Below, in pieces: positions 17,588 through 25,757 of a DNA stretch of 64,000 bases (position 1 is its first letter; the number at the start of each line of letters is the position of its first letter). The notes below the pieces were generated by a model, which saw only the letters and a program-made list of their open reading frames with translations, ran no database searches and was not told the origin of the DNA. The position numbers and the translations under genes were made by a program. Source of the stretch: CATQHD01 sp965243165 (GTDB taxonomy: Bacteria; Actinomycetota; Acidimicrobiia; Spongiisociales; Spongiisociaceae); assembly GCA_965243165.1 (NCBI GenBank), contig OZ251535.1, forward strand, positions 868,001 to 932,000. Reading direction: 5' to 3'.

Positions 17588-19000
17588 CTATTGCCAGTCT
17601 TTCATCAGGCCGGCGCCGGCCAGCCGGGCCTTCCCGAACAGCCGGGCGGCCGCCTCCGACGCCGCGGCCCGCACCTCTTCTTCGTCCACCTTGGTCGAGC
17701 GTCCGCCTTCCACGATGATCTCGCCGTCCACGATCACCATTTCCACGTCGTCCGCCCGGCCCGAATGCACCACCGACGCTGCTGGACGGTTCCACGGGGT
17801 GTGCCGCACCCGGTCGACGTCGAGCACTACCAGGTCGGCGGCCTCCCCGGCGGTCAGCGAACCTCGGCCGCCTCCGGTCATGGCCGCCCCCCCCAGGGCC
17901 GCCAACTCCAGAAACTGCTCGACCTTGGAGGCGGTCGGGTCGAGGTGGGCGGCCCGGTGCATGAGCACCCCGGTCTTCATGGCCTCGAACATGTCTTGGC
18001 CGGCCACCGCCGTTCCGTCGCTTCCGAGGGCCACGTTGGCGCCCGCCTCGAGCAGCGGCCGGAGGCGGAGGACGCCGGACGCCAGGTACTGGTTGGAGAC
18101 CGGATTGTGCACGGCGGTGGCCCTCCGCCCGCCCATCGCCTCCACCTCGCCGGGGTCCAGCCAGACGGCGTGGGCGAGGGTGGTCCGTTCGGTGAGGAGG
18201 CCGCGCTCCTCCAGCCACGCCACCGGACGGGCGGCGTGGACCGCCTCGAAGAAGCCGATCTCGTCCTGAACTTCGGAGCAGTGCATGTGCCAGCCCACCC
18301 CGCCCTCCTCGGCCAAAGCGGCGCAGGCCTCGATCAGTTCAGGGGCGACATAGACGATGTTCTCCGGGCAGGGCCACACCTCCACCTGCGATCCGGCCGG
18401 GCGCTCGGCCATGCATTCTTCGGTGATCTCGAGCTCTTGGCGGGCCGTCCACATGAACAGCCGTGGTTCCACCCCCATCAGCTCGGCGCCGGGGTTCATC
18501 TCCCCGAAGACTCCTCTGGCCACCGCCCCTCTGATTCCTGTGTCCTCCACCGCCTGGGCGACGGCCAGGGTGGTCTCGGCGTCGGTGGGGGCGTAGTGGT
18601 TGTCCACCACCATGGTGGTTCCCGACAGGGCGGCCTGGAGGGCGCCCAGCCGGACGGCGGCCACCGCCGCCTCTCTGGTCATGTTGAGGGAATACGGGAG
18701 CATGAAGCGCTGCAGCCAGGGGACCAGGGTCATACCGTCGCCGAGGCTCCGGCCCAGCGTCTGGAAGAGGTGGGTGTGGCCGTCGGTCAGGCCGGGCATC
18801 ACCACCTTGCCGGAACAGTCGACGATCCGGGCCGCCCCTTCTCGGTAGGAGGCCAGTTCGGAGCGGGCGCCCACCGCCGCGATGAGCCCCCCGGACACCG
18901 CCACCGCCCCGTCTTCTATCACCCTCCGTTGCTCGTCGAGGGTGATCACCGCGCCCCCCTCCAACAGCAGGCTGCATTCTGGGGGAGGGCGTTCGCTCAT
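17588..19000 (-). CDS. Amidohydrolase (SAH/8-oxoguanine deaminase and chlorohydrolase family), copy 2
   Basis: Encodes 470 aa from ATG 19,000 (MSERPPPECSLLLEGGAVIT). Metal ligands are seen in DGHTHLFQTLGRSLGDG (HxH), WHMHCSE and AHAVWLD (His) and LGSDGT (Asp), followed by LTAGEAADLVVLDVDR and the C-terminal sandwich strand MVIVDGEIIVEGGR. It is collinear with the copy at 9,166 throughout. It hydrolyses an amino or halogen group from a purine/triazine-like ring in its family; substrate here unknown. It is divergent from the SDR/Rieske/SDR operon, sharing the 186-bp gap with the 17-bp dyad at 19,091. Confidence 0.88.
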   Translation of the reverse strand: MSERPPPECSLLLEGGAVITLDEQRRVIEDGAVAVSGGLIAAVGARSELASYREGAARIVDCSGKVVMPGLTDGHTHLFQTLGRSLGDGMTLVPWLQRFMLPYSLNMTREAAVAAVRLGALQAALSGTTMVVDNHYAPTDAETTLAVAQAVEDTGIRGAVARGVFGEMNPGAELMGVEPRLFMWTARQELEITEECMAERPAGSQVEVWPCPENIVYVAPELIEACAALAEEGGVGWHMHCSEVQDEIGFFEAVHAARPVAWLEERGLLTERTTLAHAVWLDPGEVEAMGGRRATAVHNPVSNQYLASGVLRLRPLLEAGANVALGSDGTAVAGQDMFEAMKTGVLMHRAAHLDPTASKVEQFLELAALGGAAMTGGGRGSLTAGEAADLVVLDVDRVRHTPWNRPAASVVHSGRADDVEMVIVDGEIIVEGGRSTKVDEEEVRAAASEAAARLFGKARLAGAGLMKDWQ

Positions 19001-19090
19001 GGCGGTCCGAATGGTAGACGCGCCGGCCGGAGGCCACTCTCCGGCGGCAGGGGGGCCGGTTCTTGGACTCCGATCCAGGATGCGCCGGAT

Positions 19091-19107
19091 TATTGATATG
19101 AGTAATA
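19091..19107 (+). promoter_or_regulatory. 17-bp dyad TATTGATATGAGTAATA (operator candidate, site 1)
   Basis: The first ten bases are identical to those at 30,727 and 37,434, and TATT/AATA form an inverted repeat. It lies 80 bp before the SDR start and 91 bp from the divergent amidohydrolase start. TTGATA inside it could act as a -35 box with TAACAT about 19 bp downstream, so a bound protein would block transcription; this is inferred from position only. Confidence 0.55.
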
Positions 19108-19186
19108 TGTGCTGTGCTAACATGGGGCCAGGCAAAACCGAAGAAGAAGACCAAGACCACGAAGACCGAAGCGAGGAGGTGCGGAG

Positions 19187-19936
19187 TTGGGCATGCTCGA
19201 AGGGAAAGTGATCATCATCACCGGCGGGGCCAGAGGGATCGGGCGCGCCTATGCCTTGGGGGTGTCGGCCGAGGGGGCCAAGGTGGTCATCGCCGACCTG
19301 CTGGACGGGGCGCCGGTGGTGGAGGAGCTGACGGCGGCGGGCGGCGAGGGGGAGGCCCTCACCGTCGATGTCAGCGACGAGGCCTCTACCGAAGCGATGG
19401 CGGCGGCGGCGGTGGAGCGGTTCGGACGGATCGACGTGTTGATCAACAACGCCGCCATGTTCTCCGAGACCACCCGGGGGCCCTTCAACGAGCTGACGGT
19501 GGAGGAGTGGGACCGCACCTTCGAGGTGAATGTCCGGGGGGTGTGGCTGTGCATCAAGGCCGTCCACCCCCAGATGGCCGCCCAGGGTTCGGGCAAGATC
19601 ATCAACATCGCCTCCAACACCTGTTACAAGGGAACGGTGGGGTTCCCCCACTACACGGCCAGCAAGTCGGCTCTGCTGGGCCTGACGCGGTGTCTGGCCA
19701 ACGAGCTCGGCCCGGACGGGATCACTGTCAACTCCGTCTCGCCCGACCTGATCCCCAACCCCGGCCTCCGGCCCACCGACGCGGTCAGCGATGAGTTCGT
19801 GGTGGCCGGCCGGGCGCTGCGGCGCACCCAGACCGCCGAGGACATGGTGGGGACCATCATCTACCTGTGCTCCTCCGGCGCCGACTTCGTGACCGGCCAG
19901 GGCCTGCTGGTCAACGGGGGGGCCTATTTTGTATAA
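19187..19936 (+). CDS. Short-chain dehydrogenase/reductase (SDR), copy 1
   Basis: Encodes 249 aa. Cofactor motif TGGARGIG (from residue 12), NNAA strand, catalytic Ser region IASNTCYKG and YTASK (Tyr-x-x-x-Lys), C-terminal GQGLLVNGG. It oxidises an alcohol or reduces a ketone with NAD(P). A TTG start at 19,187 gives MGMLEGKV, matching MGMLDGRV of the paralogue at 21,126; the internal ATG at 19,193 would remove two conserved residues. GAGGAGGTG precedes it. It is the first gene of an SDR-Rieske-SDR operon, so it may act on a hydroxylated product. An unusual Cys-Tyr follows the expected catalytic Ser region. Confidence 0.9.
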   Translation: MGMLEGKVIIITGGARGIGRAYALGVSAEGAKVVIADLLDGAPVVEELTAAGGEGEALTVDVSDEASTEAMAAAAVERFGRIDVLINNAAMFSETTRGPFNELTVEEWDRTFEVNVRGVWLCIKAVHPQMAAQGSGKIINIASNTCYKGTVGFPHYTASKSALLGLTRCLANELGPDGITVNSVSPDLIPNPGLRPTDAVSDEFVVAGRALRRTQTAEDMVGTIIYLCSSGADFVTGQGLLVNGGAYFV

Positions 19937-19999
19937 CCCTCATAACCCCGACCGCCCGCATCCACGCGGCGCCCGGCGGGGCGGCAGGAGGAGGTGAAC

Positions 20000-21052
20000 A
20001 TGGCGAAGCTCACGATGCAGGACCTGGCCGACCCCTTCACGCCGGAGGGAACTTCCAGGTGGTACCGGGCCATGCGGCACTTCTGGCACCCGGTCGCCTA
20101 CAGCCGCGATGTAGCCGAGGGAGAGATGATGCAGGGGCGGTTGCTGGACGAGCGCATCCTCATCGTCCGCCACGGGGGCCGGGCGCGGGCTTTCATGGAC
20201 GTATGCCGCCACAAAGGGGCCGCGCCCTCCTTGGGGTGGATCGAGGACGGCTGCATCCACTGCCCCTACCACGGCTGGACCTACGACATGGAGGGCAACC
20301 TGGTCGACATCCCCTCCCGCCCCGAGCTGAACGGGATACTCAAGGTGGACCTGATCCGCTACGAGTGCCGGGAGAGCGCGGGTTTGGTGTGGGTGTCCCT
20401 GGTGGACGAGCCCTGGGGCGACCCCCCCGGCTTGGCCGACTGGGGCGATCCGGCCATGCACTGGCAGTCGCCCCCCGTCTACGACTGGAACACCAGCGCC
20501 CCCCGGCGCCTGGAGAACTTCGTGGACTTCTCCCATTTCCCCTTCGTACACGAGAATATCCTGGGCACCAGGGACAAGGCGGAGGTGGAGGACCACACCG
20601 TTTGGCGGGAAGGGCAGATGCTCCGCTTCGACCGGTTCGTCCAAGAACCCAACGACGAGCGCATGAAGCAGATCCTCGGCATCGACGACGACATCGTGAC
20701 CGTGGAGAACAAGTACTACCTGTCGCTGCCCGGCACCATCTATCTGCTGCGGGTGTTCCCCAACGGGAAGCGTTACGGGCTCTACATGGTCTCTTCCCCC
20801 ACCGGGCCCGCCTCCTGCCGCAACTTCTGGCACATCGGCTCCGACTTCGCCCGCACCGACGAGGACCTGGCCTTCCTGGTGGATTTCGAGCTCATGGTGC
20901 TGGATCAGGACCAGCCGGTGGTGGAGTCGCAGTGGCCCGAGCACCTGCCGGATCTGCTGAGCGCCGAGATGTACGTGAAGGTGGCCGACGACGTAACCCT
21001 CGCCTACCGTTCCTGGCTGTTCGAGCTGGCGGCCGAGTTCGTAGAGGGGTGA
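20000..21052 (+). CDS. Rieske non-heme iron oxygenase alpha subunit (B)
   Basis: Encodes 350 aa from ATG 20,000, with GGAGGAGG five to six bases upstream (a GTG two codons earlier lies inside that site). The Rieske cluster is CRH (C69, H71) and CPYH (C88, H91); the iron site is ENFVDFSHFPFVHENILG. It is less like the other four Rieske proteins, having Lys-Gly-Ala-Ala-Pro after the first His and a Met-rich early segment. It lies between two SDR genes on the same strand with short gaps, suggesting a hydroxylation followed by oxidation. Partner ferredoxin and reductase are not in this operon. Confidence 0.92.
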   Translation: MAKLTMQDLADPFTPEGTSRWYRAMRHFWHPVAYSRDVAEGEMMQGRLLDERILIVRHGGRARAFMDVCRHKGAAPSLGWIEDGCIHCPYHGWTYDMEGNLVDIPSRPELNGILKVDLIRYECRESAGLVWVSLVDEPWGDPPGLADWGDPAMHWQSPPVYDWNTSAPRRLENFVDFSHFPFVHENILGTRDKAEVEDHTVWREGQMLRFDRFVQEPNDERMKQILGIDDDIVTVENKYYLSLPGTIYLLRVFPNGKRYGLYMVSSPTGPASCRNFWHIGSDFARTDEDLAFLVDFELMVLDQDQPVVESQWPEHLPDLLSAEMYVKVADDVTLAYRSWLFELAAEFVEG

Positions 21053-21125
21053 GGAAGGCGGCGCGGCGGCAAAGAGAGCGGGTTCTCCGCAGCGGAGGCC
21101 CGGAGCGGACGAAAGGAGGCGGCCG

Positions 21126-21881
21126 ATGGGCATGCTCGACGGCCGAGTAGTAATAGTCACCGGCGGCGCCGGCGGCATCGGGAGCGCCTACTGCCGGGGG
21201 TTGGCGCGCGAAGGGGCTTCGCTGGTGGTGGCCGACCTCGCCGACGGCGCCGAGACCGCCGCCGAGGCCGAGGAGCTGGGCGCGGCGGGCGCCTTGGCGG
21301 TGCGCACGGACGTGAGCGACGCCGCCTCCGCCGAGGCGATGGCCAAGGCCGCCCATGACCGGTTCGGGAAGATCGACGCCTTGGTCAACAACGCCGCCTT
21401 CTACCTCACGGCCACCCAGGGTCCGATGGAGGACATCCCGCCGGACGAGTGGGATCTGTGCTTCGCGGTGAACGTCAAGGGGCCGTGGCTGTGCGCCCGG
21501 GCGGTTTCGCCCTACATGCGGGCTCAGGGGAGCGGCAAGATCGTCAACATCGCCTCGATGACCGTGAACGACGGCACCCCGGGATTCCTGCATTACGTGG
21601 CGTCCAAGGCGGCCATCTGGGGCCTGACCCGTTCCCTGGCCAGGGAGATGGGCGCCGACGGCATCGCGGTCAACACCTTGACCCCCGACTACATCCCCCA
21701 CGACGCCGACTACGCGGCCAAACAACCGGAGGTGGACGGCATCATCACCGCCCGCCGGGCCTTCAAGCGCACCCAGGCGCCCGACGACATGGTGGGAACC
21801 CTCCTGTATCTGTTGAGCCCCTGGTCCGACTTCGTTACCGGCCAGAACATCTGGGTGAACGGCGGTTCCGGCTTCCACTAA
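21126..21881 (+). CDS. Short-chain dehydrogenase/reductase (SDR), copy 2
   Basis: Encodes 251 aa: TGGAGGIG cofactor loop from residue 12, ALVNNAAFYL, IASMTVNDG around the catalytic Ser/Thr position, YVASK catalytic pair, and GQNIWVNGG at the end. It is clearly paralogous to the SDR at 19,187 over its whole length (shared MGML start, PFNE/PMED loop, RAFKRTQAPDDMVGT versus RALRRTQTAEDMVGT). GGAGGCGGCCG is the ribosome site. It is the last gene of the SDR-Rieske-SDR operon. The expected Ser is replaced by Met-Thr in this segment, so activity should not be assumed. Confidence 0.9.
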   Translation: MGMLDGRVVIVTGGAGGIGSAYCRGLAREGASLVVADLADGAETAAEAEELGAAGALAVRTDVSDAASAEAMAKAAHDRFGKIDALVNNAAFYLTATQGPMEDIPPDEWDLCFAVNVKGPWLCARAVSPYMRAQGSGKIVNIASMTVNDGTPGFLHYVASKAAIWGLTRSLAREMGADGIAVNTLTPDYIPHDADYAAKQPEVDGIITARRAFKRTQAPDDMVGTLLYLLSPWSDFVTGQNIWVNGGSGFH

Positions 21882-21915
21882 GCCGGGCGCCGTTTGCCGA
21901 CGGGGGGCGCTCGCG

Positions 21916-22527
21916 TCACTCCCCGTCCGGCCGACTCCTCCGGCGGAGCAACGCCCAGCGGCGCACAGCTATAAGCACCGCGGCGGCGATGATCAGGGCC
22001 GCGGCCGCGCCCGGTATGCCGCCCCCCTCCTCGGGCGGCGCCGCGGCCGCGGTTGCCGCTTCTTCTGTGTTATCGGGCAACGTAATCTTCTCATCCGGCG
22101 GGCGGCCGGGGCCGAATACGTCTTCGAGCTCGCTGATTGAGACATGTGAGCCGCAAAGATGCACGGAGAGGCCGTCTCCGTCGTTCCCGAACGCCGCGAC
22201 GCCGGTGACGCCCATCCTGTGGAAGTCCGTCCCGCAGTCTCCTCCGCCGGACCGGGTGTGCACCTCGATGAGGGGTCCCGCCTGCCCTTTGTACACTTCA
22301 TGAACTTCGAGCACCAAGATCGTACCGAGATAGGTTCCTTGATCATTGGTGCGGTCGATCCTATGGATCTGGCTGCCCGAGAAGGCCGCAACTACGCTGT
22401 CGGCGTATTCCGAAAGAGGAATGTCCGTGCAAGAGCAACCGCGGGCTGGTCCGGGAACGATCAGGATCAGGGCGAGGGCGGCCGCCGCGGCGAGGGCCAG
22501 AGAGCCGGGCGTCCGCAGTGCGGCCAT
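21916..22527 (-). CDS. Secreted, membrane-anchored TIMP/netrin (NTR)-like protein
   Basis: Encodes 203 aa. A signal peptide (residues 1-30, ending PGPARG) would leave an N-terminal Cys-Ser-Cys (C31, C33), the arrangement of tissue-inhibitor-of-metalloprotease-like proteins. The domain to about residue 140 has strands typical of an OB fold (YLGTILVLEVHEVYKG, GVAAFGNDGDGLSVHLCG) and two more Cys (GGDCGT, HLCG). An acidic/Ala linker and one transmembrane helix (GAAAALIIAAAVLIAV) with a basic cytoplasmic end anchor it outside the cell. Bacterial members are of unknown function. It lies 36 bp downstream of the AAA ATPase, same strand. Confidence 0.7.
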   Translation of the reverse strand: MAALRTPGSLALAAAAALALILIVPGPARGCSCTDIPLSEYADSVVAAFSGSQIHRIDRTNDQGTYLGTILVLEVHEVYKGQAGPLIEVHTRSGGGDCGTDFHRMGVTGVAAFGNDGDGLSVHLCGSHVSISELEDVFGPGRPPDEKITLPDNTEEAATAAAAPPEEGGGIPGAAAALIIAAAVLIAVRRWALLRRRSRPDGE

Positions 22528-22563
22528 GTCGTCAACCCTGTTTCGGGAAATATTCCGCCCAGG

Positions 22564-23832
22564 CTAGCGCGCCGGTTTCCACAGCGCTTCGATGGGAAGC
22601 AGGCTGAGGCGGTCGCCGAGGCTCACCCGATGCGGCCCTGTATGCAGTACATAGCCGTGCACGAAGTCCTGACCCAGTCGATCGAGCCGGTCTCGGAGCC
22701 AGGCGAGCCATCGGACGGCGCCGGGACCGGGCGATACGGCGGCTTTGACCTCGACGGCGACGACGCGCCCGTCGGGGTCTTCGAGGATCAGGTCGATCTC
22801 GGCGCCGCGATGGTCGCGGTAGTGGTGCATCCGGGCGCCGATGTCGTTCCAGGTGAGCTGTTTGGCCAGTTCGTTGACGACGAAGGTCTCGACGAGCCCG
22901 CCCACCGATGTGTCCGCAGGGAGGGCCAGCGCGGCAGGGGACTTGTTGGCGAGATGGGCGGCGAGGCCGCTGTCGGTCACGTACAGCTTGGCGGTCTTCG
23001 ACGCTTTGGTCGACAGGTTGCGGGACCACATAGGGATGCGGTGCATCAGGAAAACGGTGGTGAGCCAGGCGAGGTAGCTTTCCGCGGTGCGGGCGTCGAT
23101 TCCGACTCCGCGGGCGAGGCGGGCAGTGTTCAGTCCTTGGCCGGTCAGGGCGGCCGCCGCGGCCAGAAGGTTTTCTATGGCGTCGGAGCGGCGGATGTCG
23201 GCCAGCTCGACGATGTCGCGCTGGACGACCGTGTGGAGATAGTCCTGGTACCAACGGCGGCGCTGGCCCGCCGTGTATCCGGTGACCCCGGGATAGCCGC
23301 CCGCGCAGATCAGCTCGAGGTACTGCTCGCGGGTGCATGACCCGGCCGGGCCGGAACGAAGAGCGTCAGGTTGGTCGAAGGCCAGGCGGGTGAAGGTCTC
23401 GGGGCCGCTCTGGGCGGTTTCCCCCTGGGAGAACGTCCACAGCCTCATAACGGCCATGCGTCCGGCCAGCGATTCCGATACCGAGGGCACGGTCAGGAAA
23501 TTCGTGGAACCGGTGATGATGAACCGGCCCGGTGCGGGGTCGAGGTCGACAGCCATCTTGACCGCGGTCACCAGCGGGTCGCCCGCCCGCTGGACCTCGT
23601 CGATGACCAACGGTTTCGGTTGGTCCAGGAAACCAGTCGGATCGCGGCGCGCCGCGGCCAGCAGCGCCGGGTCGTCGAGGGTGGCGAAGGCGCCGCCCGC
23701 CGCCTCGCTGATCTGGCGGGCCAGGGTGGTCTTGCCCGCCTGGCGGGGTCCGTGGATCAGCACCACCCGGGCCGTTTCCAGCGCCTTGTCGATCTGAGCC
23801 GAGATGTACCTGGTCAGAATAGGCGCCGCCAT
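22564..23832 (-). CDS. AAA ATPase with DUF4143 C-terminal domain
   Basis: Encodes 422 aa. Walker A GPRQAGKTTL (near residue 31), Walker B PLVIDEVQRAG, sensor phrase FIITGSTNFL, then a winged-helix segment and the DUF4143 domain with GGLVETFVVNEL and a restriction-endonuclease-like pattern (EIDLIL then VAVEVKA, Asp and Glu-x-Lys). Such proteins are widespread in bacteria, often in transferred regions, and their role is unknown. GGAAAGGAGG precedes ATG 23,832. The upstream DNA is AT-rich with a TATAAT box on this strand and a repeated 15-mer, suggesting its own regulation. Confidence 0.88.
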   Translation of the reverse strand: MAAPILTRYISAQIDKALETARVVLIHGPRQAGKTTLARQISEAAGGAFATLDDPALLAAARRDPTGFLDQPKPLVIDEVQRAGDPLVTAVKMAVDLDPAPGRFIITGSTNFLTVPSVSESLAGRMAVMRLWTFSQGETAQSGPETFTRLAFDQPDALRSGPAGSCTREQYLELICAGGYPGVTGYTAGQRRRWYQDYLHTVVQRDIVELADIRRSDAIENLLAAAAALTGQGLNTARLARGVGIDARTAESYLAWLTTVFLMHRIPMWSRNLSTKASKTAKLYVTDSGLAAHLANKSPAALALPADTSVGGLVETFVVNELAKQLTWNDIGARMHHYRDHRGAEIDLILEDPDGRVVAVEVKAAVSPGPGAVRWLAWLRDRLDRLGQDFVHGYVLHTGPHRVSLGDRLSLLPIEALWKPAR

Positions 23833-23845
23833 TCGGCCCTCCTTT

Positions 23846-23929
23846 CCTGATGTAGGATTTTACCTCATTATAATGTAGTAATTTCCCCCATGCTAATGCT
23901 GGATTTTCCTAGCCCCTGATGTAGGATTT
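23846..23929. repeat. Two identical direct repeats CCTGATGTAGGATTT upstream of the AAA ATPase gene
   Basis: CCTGATGTAGGATTT occurs at 23,846-23,860 and again at 23,915-23,929 (69 bp period), with a weaker third match near 23,898. The first copy lies between the AAA ATPase start and a TATAAT box (in ATTATAAT near 23,867, readable on the minus strand). Direct repeats around a promoter suggest a regulator site; no regulator gene is adjacent. Confidence 0.45.
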
Positions 23930-23987
23930 CCCCCCGGGCGGGTCGGCCGGCAACGGTTGCCTTCGACAGTCTGTTGGGAAGGAGGAC

Positions 23988-24013
23988 TTGACAGGCTATA
24001 TTACAGGTGTCAA
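23988..24013 (+). promoter_or_regulatory. Inverted repeat TTGACA-N14-TGTCAA, promoter/operator candidate
   Basis: A perfect 6-bp inverted repeat spans 26 bp. The left arm is also a consensus -35 box (TTGACA) with an AT-rich possible -10 (AATATT) 18 bp downstream, 35 bp before the flavoprotein start. A repressor binding the dyad would cover the promoter. Position-based inference. Confidence 0.45.
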
Positions 24014-24047
24014 TATTCTGGGCCGCAGAGCGAGACGGAGAAGGGGC

Positions 24048-25661
24048 ATGGCGGACGGGACATTCGACGGGATCATCGTCGGCGGCGGCTACAACGGCCT
24101 GACCCTGGGCGGCTACCTGGCCAAGCAGGGCCTGAAGGTGCTGATTCTCGAGCGGCGGATGGCTTACGGAGGGGCCACCATCACCGAGGAGGTGACCAAG
24201 CCCGGCTTCTATCACAACCTGCACGCCAACTTCATCTGGTCCTACGGGCCTCCCCACCAGGACTTCGAGCTGCACCGCTACGGACTGAAGCTCATGCGCG
24301 GCGAGGTCGAGCGGGCCTACCTGTTCGAGGACGGGGCCGAGCTGCTCACCTACACGGACGACCCGCAGCGCACCTACCGGCAGTTCGAGGGCTTGATTCC
24401 CAAGGCCGACCTCGACACCATGGAGGACGTGTACCACCGCTTCCTCACCAAGGTGGAGGAGGAGTTCTACGCGCCCCCCAAGCCCAACTCAGAGCGGGGG
24501 GCCGGGCTGGGCGGCGCCGACCGGGCCGAATACCAGAAGCTGTGCGCCATGACCGGGCGGGAGGTCATGGACGAGCTCTACGAGAGCGACCGCCTGAAGA
24601 CCTGGATGGCCATGAACGCCTGCGTGCGGGGCATGCCCGACTTCGCGACCGGGGTGGGGGACTTCTTCCTCCGCTACGCCGCCTCGCCCCGCCTGAGCAT
24701 CATCCGGGGCGGCACCTGCCAGCTGGCCCGTTCGCTGGCCGCCTTCTTCCACGCCCAGGGCGGGATCATCCTCACCGGGGCGCACGCGGCGAAGATCGAC
24801 ATCGAGGGCGGCCGGGCGGCGGGGGTCACCCTGTCGGACGGGCGCTCCTTCCGCGCCCGCAAGTTCGTGGCCTCGGCGGTCGATCCGCCCGCCACCTTCC
24901 TGGAGATGGTGGGCGAGGAGCACATCTCGCCCGAGATCGCGCAGCGGTGCCGGGATTGGGAGATCGAGTTCCACACCGCCCTGTTCGGGTTCCACGCCGC
25001 CTCCGACGCCGCCCCCGACTACACGCCCAAGTACTCGGAGGAGGCCAACAAGGGCCTCGCCATCTTCTTCGGGGTCAACACCCTGGCCGAGCTGGACAAG
25101 CACTGGGAAGAGATCGGCCAAGGCAAGATCCCCTCGGCGCTGGGCGGCGACGCCTGCTGCCACACGGTGATCGACCCCTCCTACGCCCCGGAAGGCAAGC
25201 ACACCCTGTTGTTCTGGCAGTTCGGCCCCCCGGCCGACAAGCTGGAGAACGGCGCCAAGACCTACGACGACATCAAGGACGAGCTGCTCGAGCAGATGCG
25301 GGCCCGCTGGGCCGAGTACGCGCCCAACCTGACCCCGGACAAGATGCTGGCCACCTACGCCTACACGCCGGACGACATCCAGAACCGGATCATCAACATG
25401 GTGGGGGGCGGCTGCCGCCAGGGCGCCTACACCAACGACCAATGGGGGATCAACCGGCCCTTCCCGGAGGCGAGCGGCTACCGCACCCCCATCGAGGGCC
25501 TGTACATGTGCGGGTCGGCCTGCCACCCCGGCGGCTCGATCCACTTCGGGCCCGGATACAACGCCGCCAACGTCATCGTCGAGGATCTCGGCTTGGAACG
25601 CTGGTGGCCGCCCTACCGCATCCTCGGCAAGCCGGTGCTTTCTTCCGGCAGGGCGGGTTGA
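24048..25661 (+). CDS. FAD-dependent oxidoreductase, phytoene-desaturase (CrtI)-like
   Basis: Encodes 537 aa from ATG 24,048 (GGAGAAGGGG upstream). The N-terminal dinucleotide fold is IIVGGGYNGLTLGGYLAKQG with the acidic E of LILERR, followed by a GGATITEE motif as in CrtI-type amine oxidases and desaturases. A mid segment with IIRGGTCQLARSLAAFF and LSDGRSFRARKFVASAVDP, and the C-terminal FAD signature MCGSACHPGGSIHFGPGYNAA support the family. Carotenoid genes are absent here, so a catabolic oxidation is more likely than pigment synthesis. It is followed by the second BMP importer after 96 bp. Confidence 0.88.
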   Translation: MADGTFDGIIVGGGYNGLTLGGYLAKQGLKVLILERRMAYGGATITEEVTKPGFYHNLHANFIWSYGPPHQDFELHRYGLKLMRGEVERAYLFEDGAELLTYTDDPQRTYRQFEGLIPKADLDTMEDVYHRFLTKVEEEFYAPPKPNSERGAGLGGADRAEYQKLCAMTGREVMDELYESDRLKTWMAMNACVRGMPDFATGVGDFFLRYAASPRLSIIRGGTCQLARSLAAFFHAQGGIILTGAHAAKIDIEGGRAAGVTLSDGRSFRARKFVASAVDPPATFLEMVGEEHISPEIAQRCRDWEIEFHTALFGFHAASDAAPDYTPKYSEEANKGLAIFFGVNTLAELDKHWEEIGQGKIPSALGGDACCHTVIDPSYAPEGKHTLLFWQFGPPADKLENGAKTYDDIKDELLEQMRARWAEYAPNLTPDKMLATYAYTPDDIQNRIINMVGGGCRQGAYTNDQWGINRPFPEASGYRTPIEGLYMCGSACHPGGSIHFGPGYNAANVIVEDLGLERWWPPYRILGKPVLSSGRAG

Positions 25662-25741
25662 CCCAGAGCTGTCCGAGTTTTCGGCGGCGCGGGGAGCGGG
25701 GGCGGATACAATCGGTCGAAGTGCGCAGCTCTGGGAGCTGA
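25662..25741. repeat. Inverted repeats between flavoprotein and BMP operon
   Basis: CCCAGAGCTG at 25,662 is the exact reverse complement of CAGCTCTGGG at 25,726 (54-nt spacer), and the right arm also belongs to a small hairpin CAGCTC-TGG-GAGCTG (25,727-25,741). The RNA could form alternative hairpins between the two genes, ending 16 bp before the lipoprotein start. No U-run follows, so this is not a standard terminator. Confidence 0.35.
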
Positions 25742-25757
25742 CGGGAGGAGGAACGAG

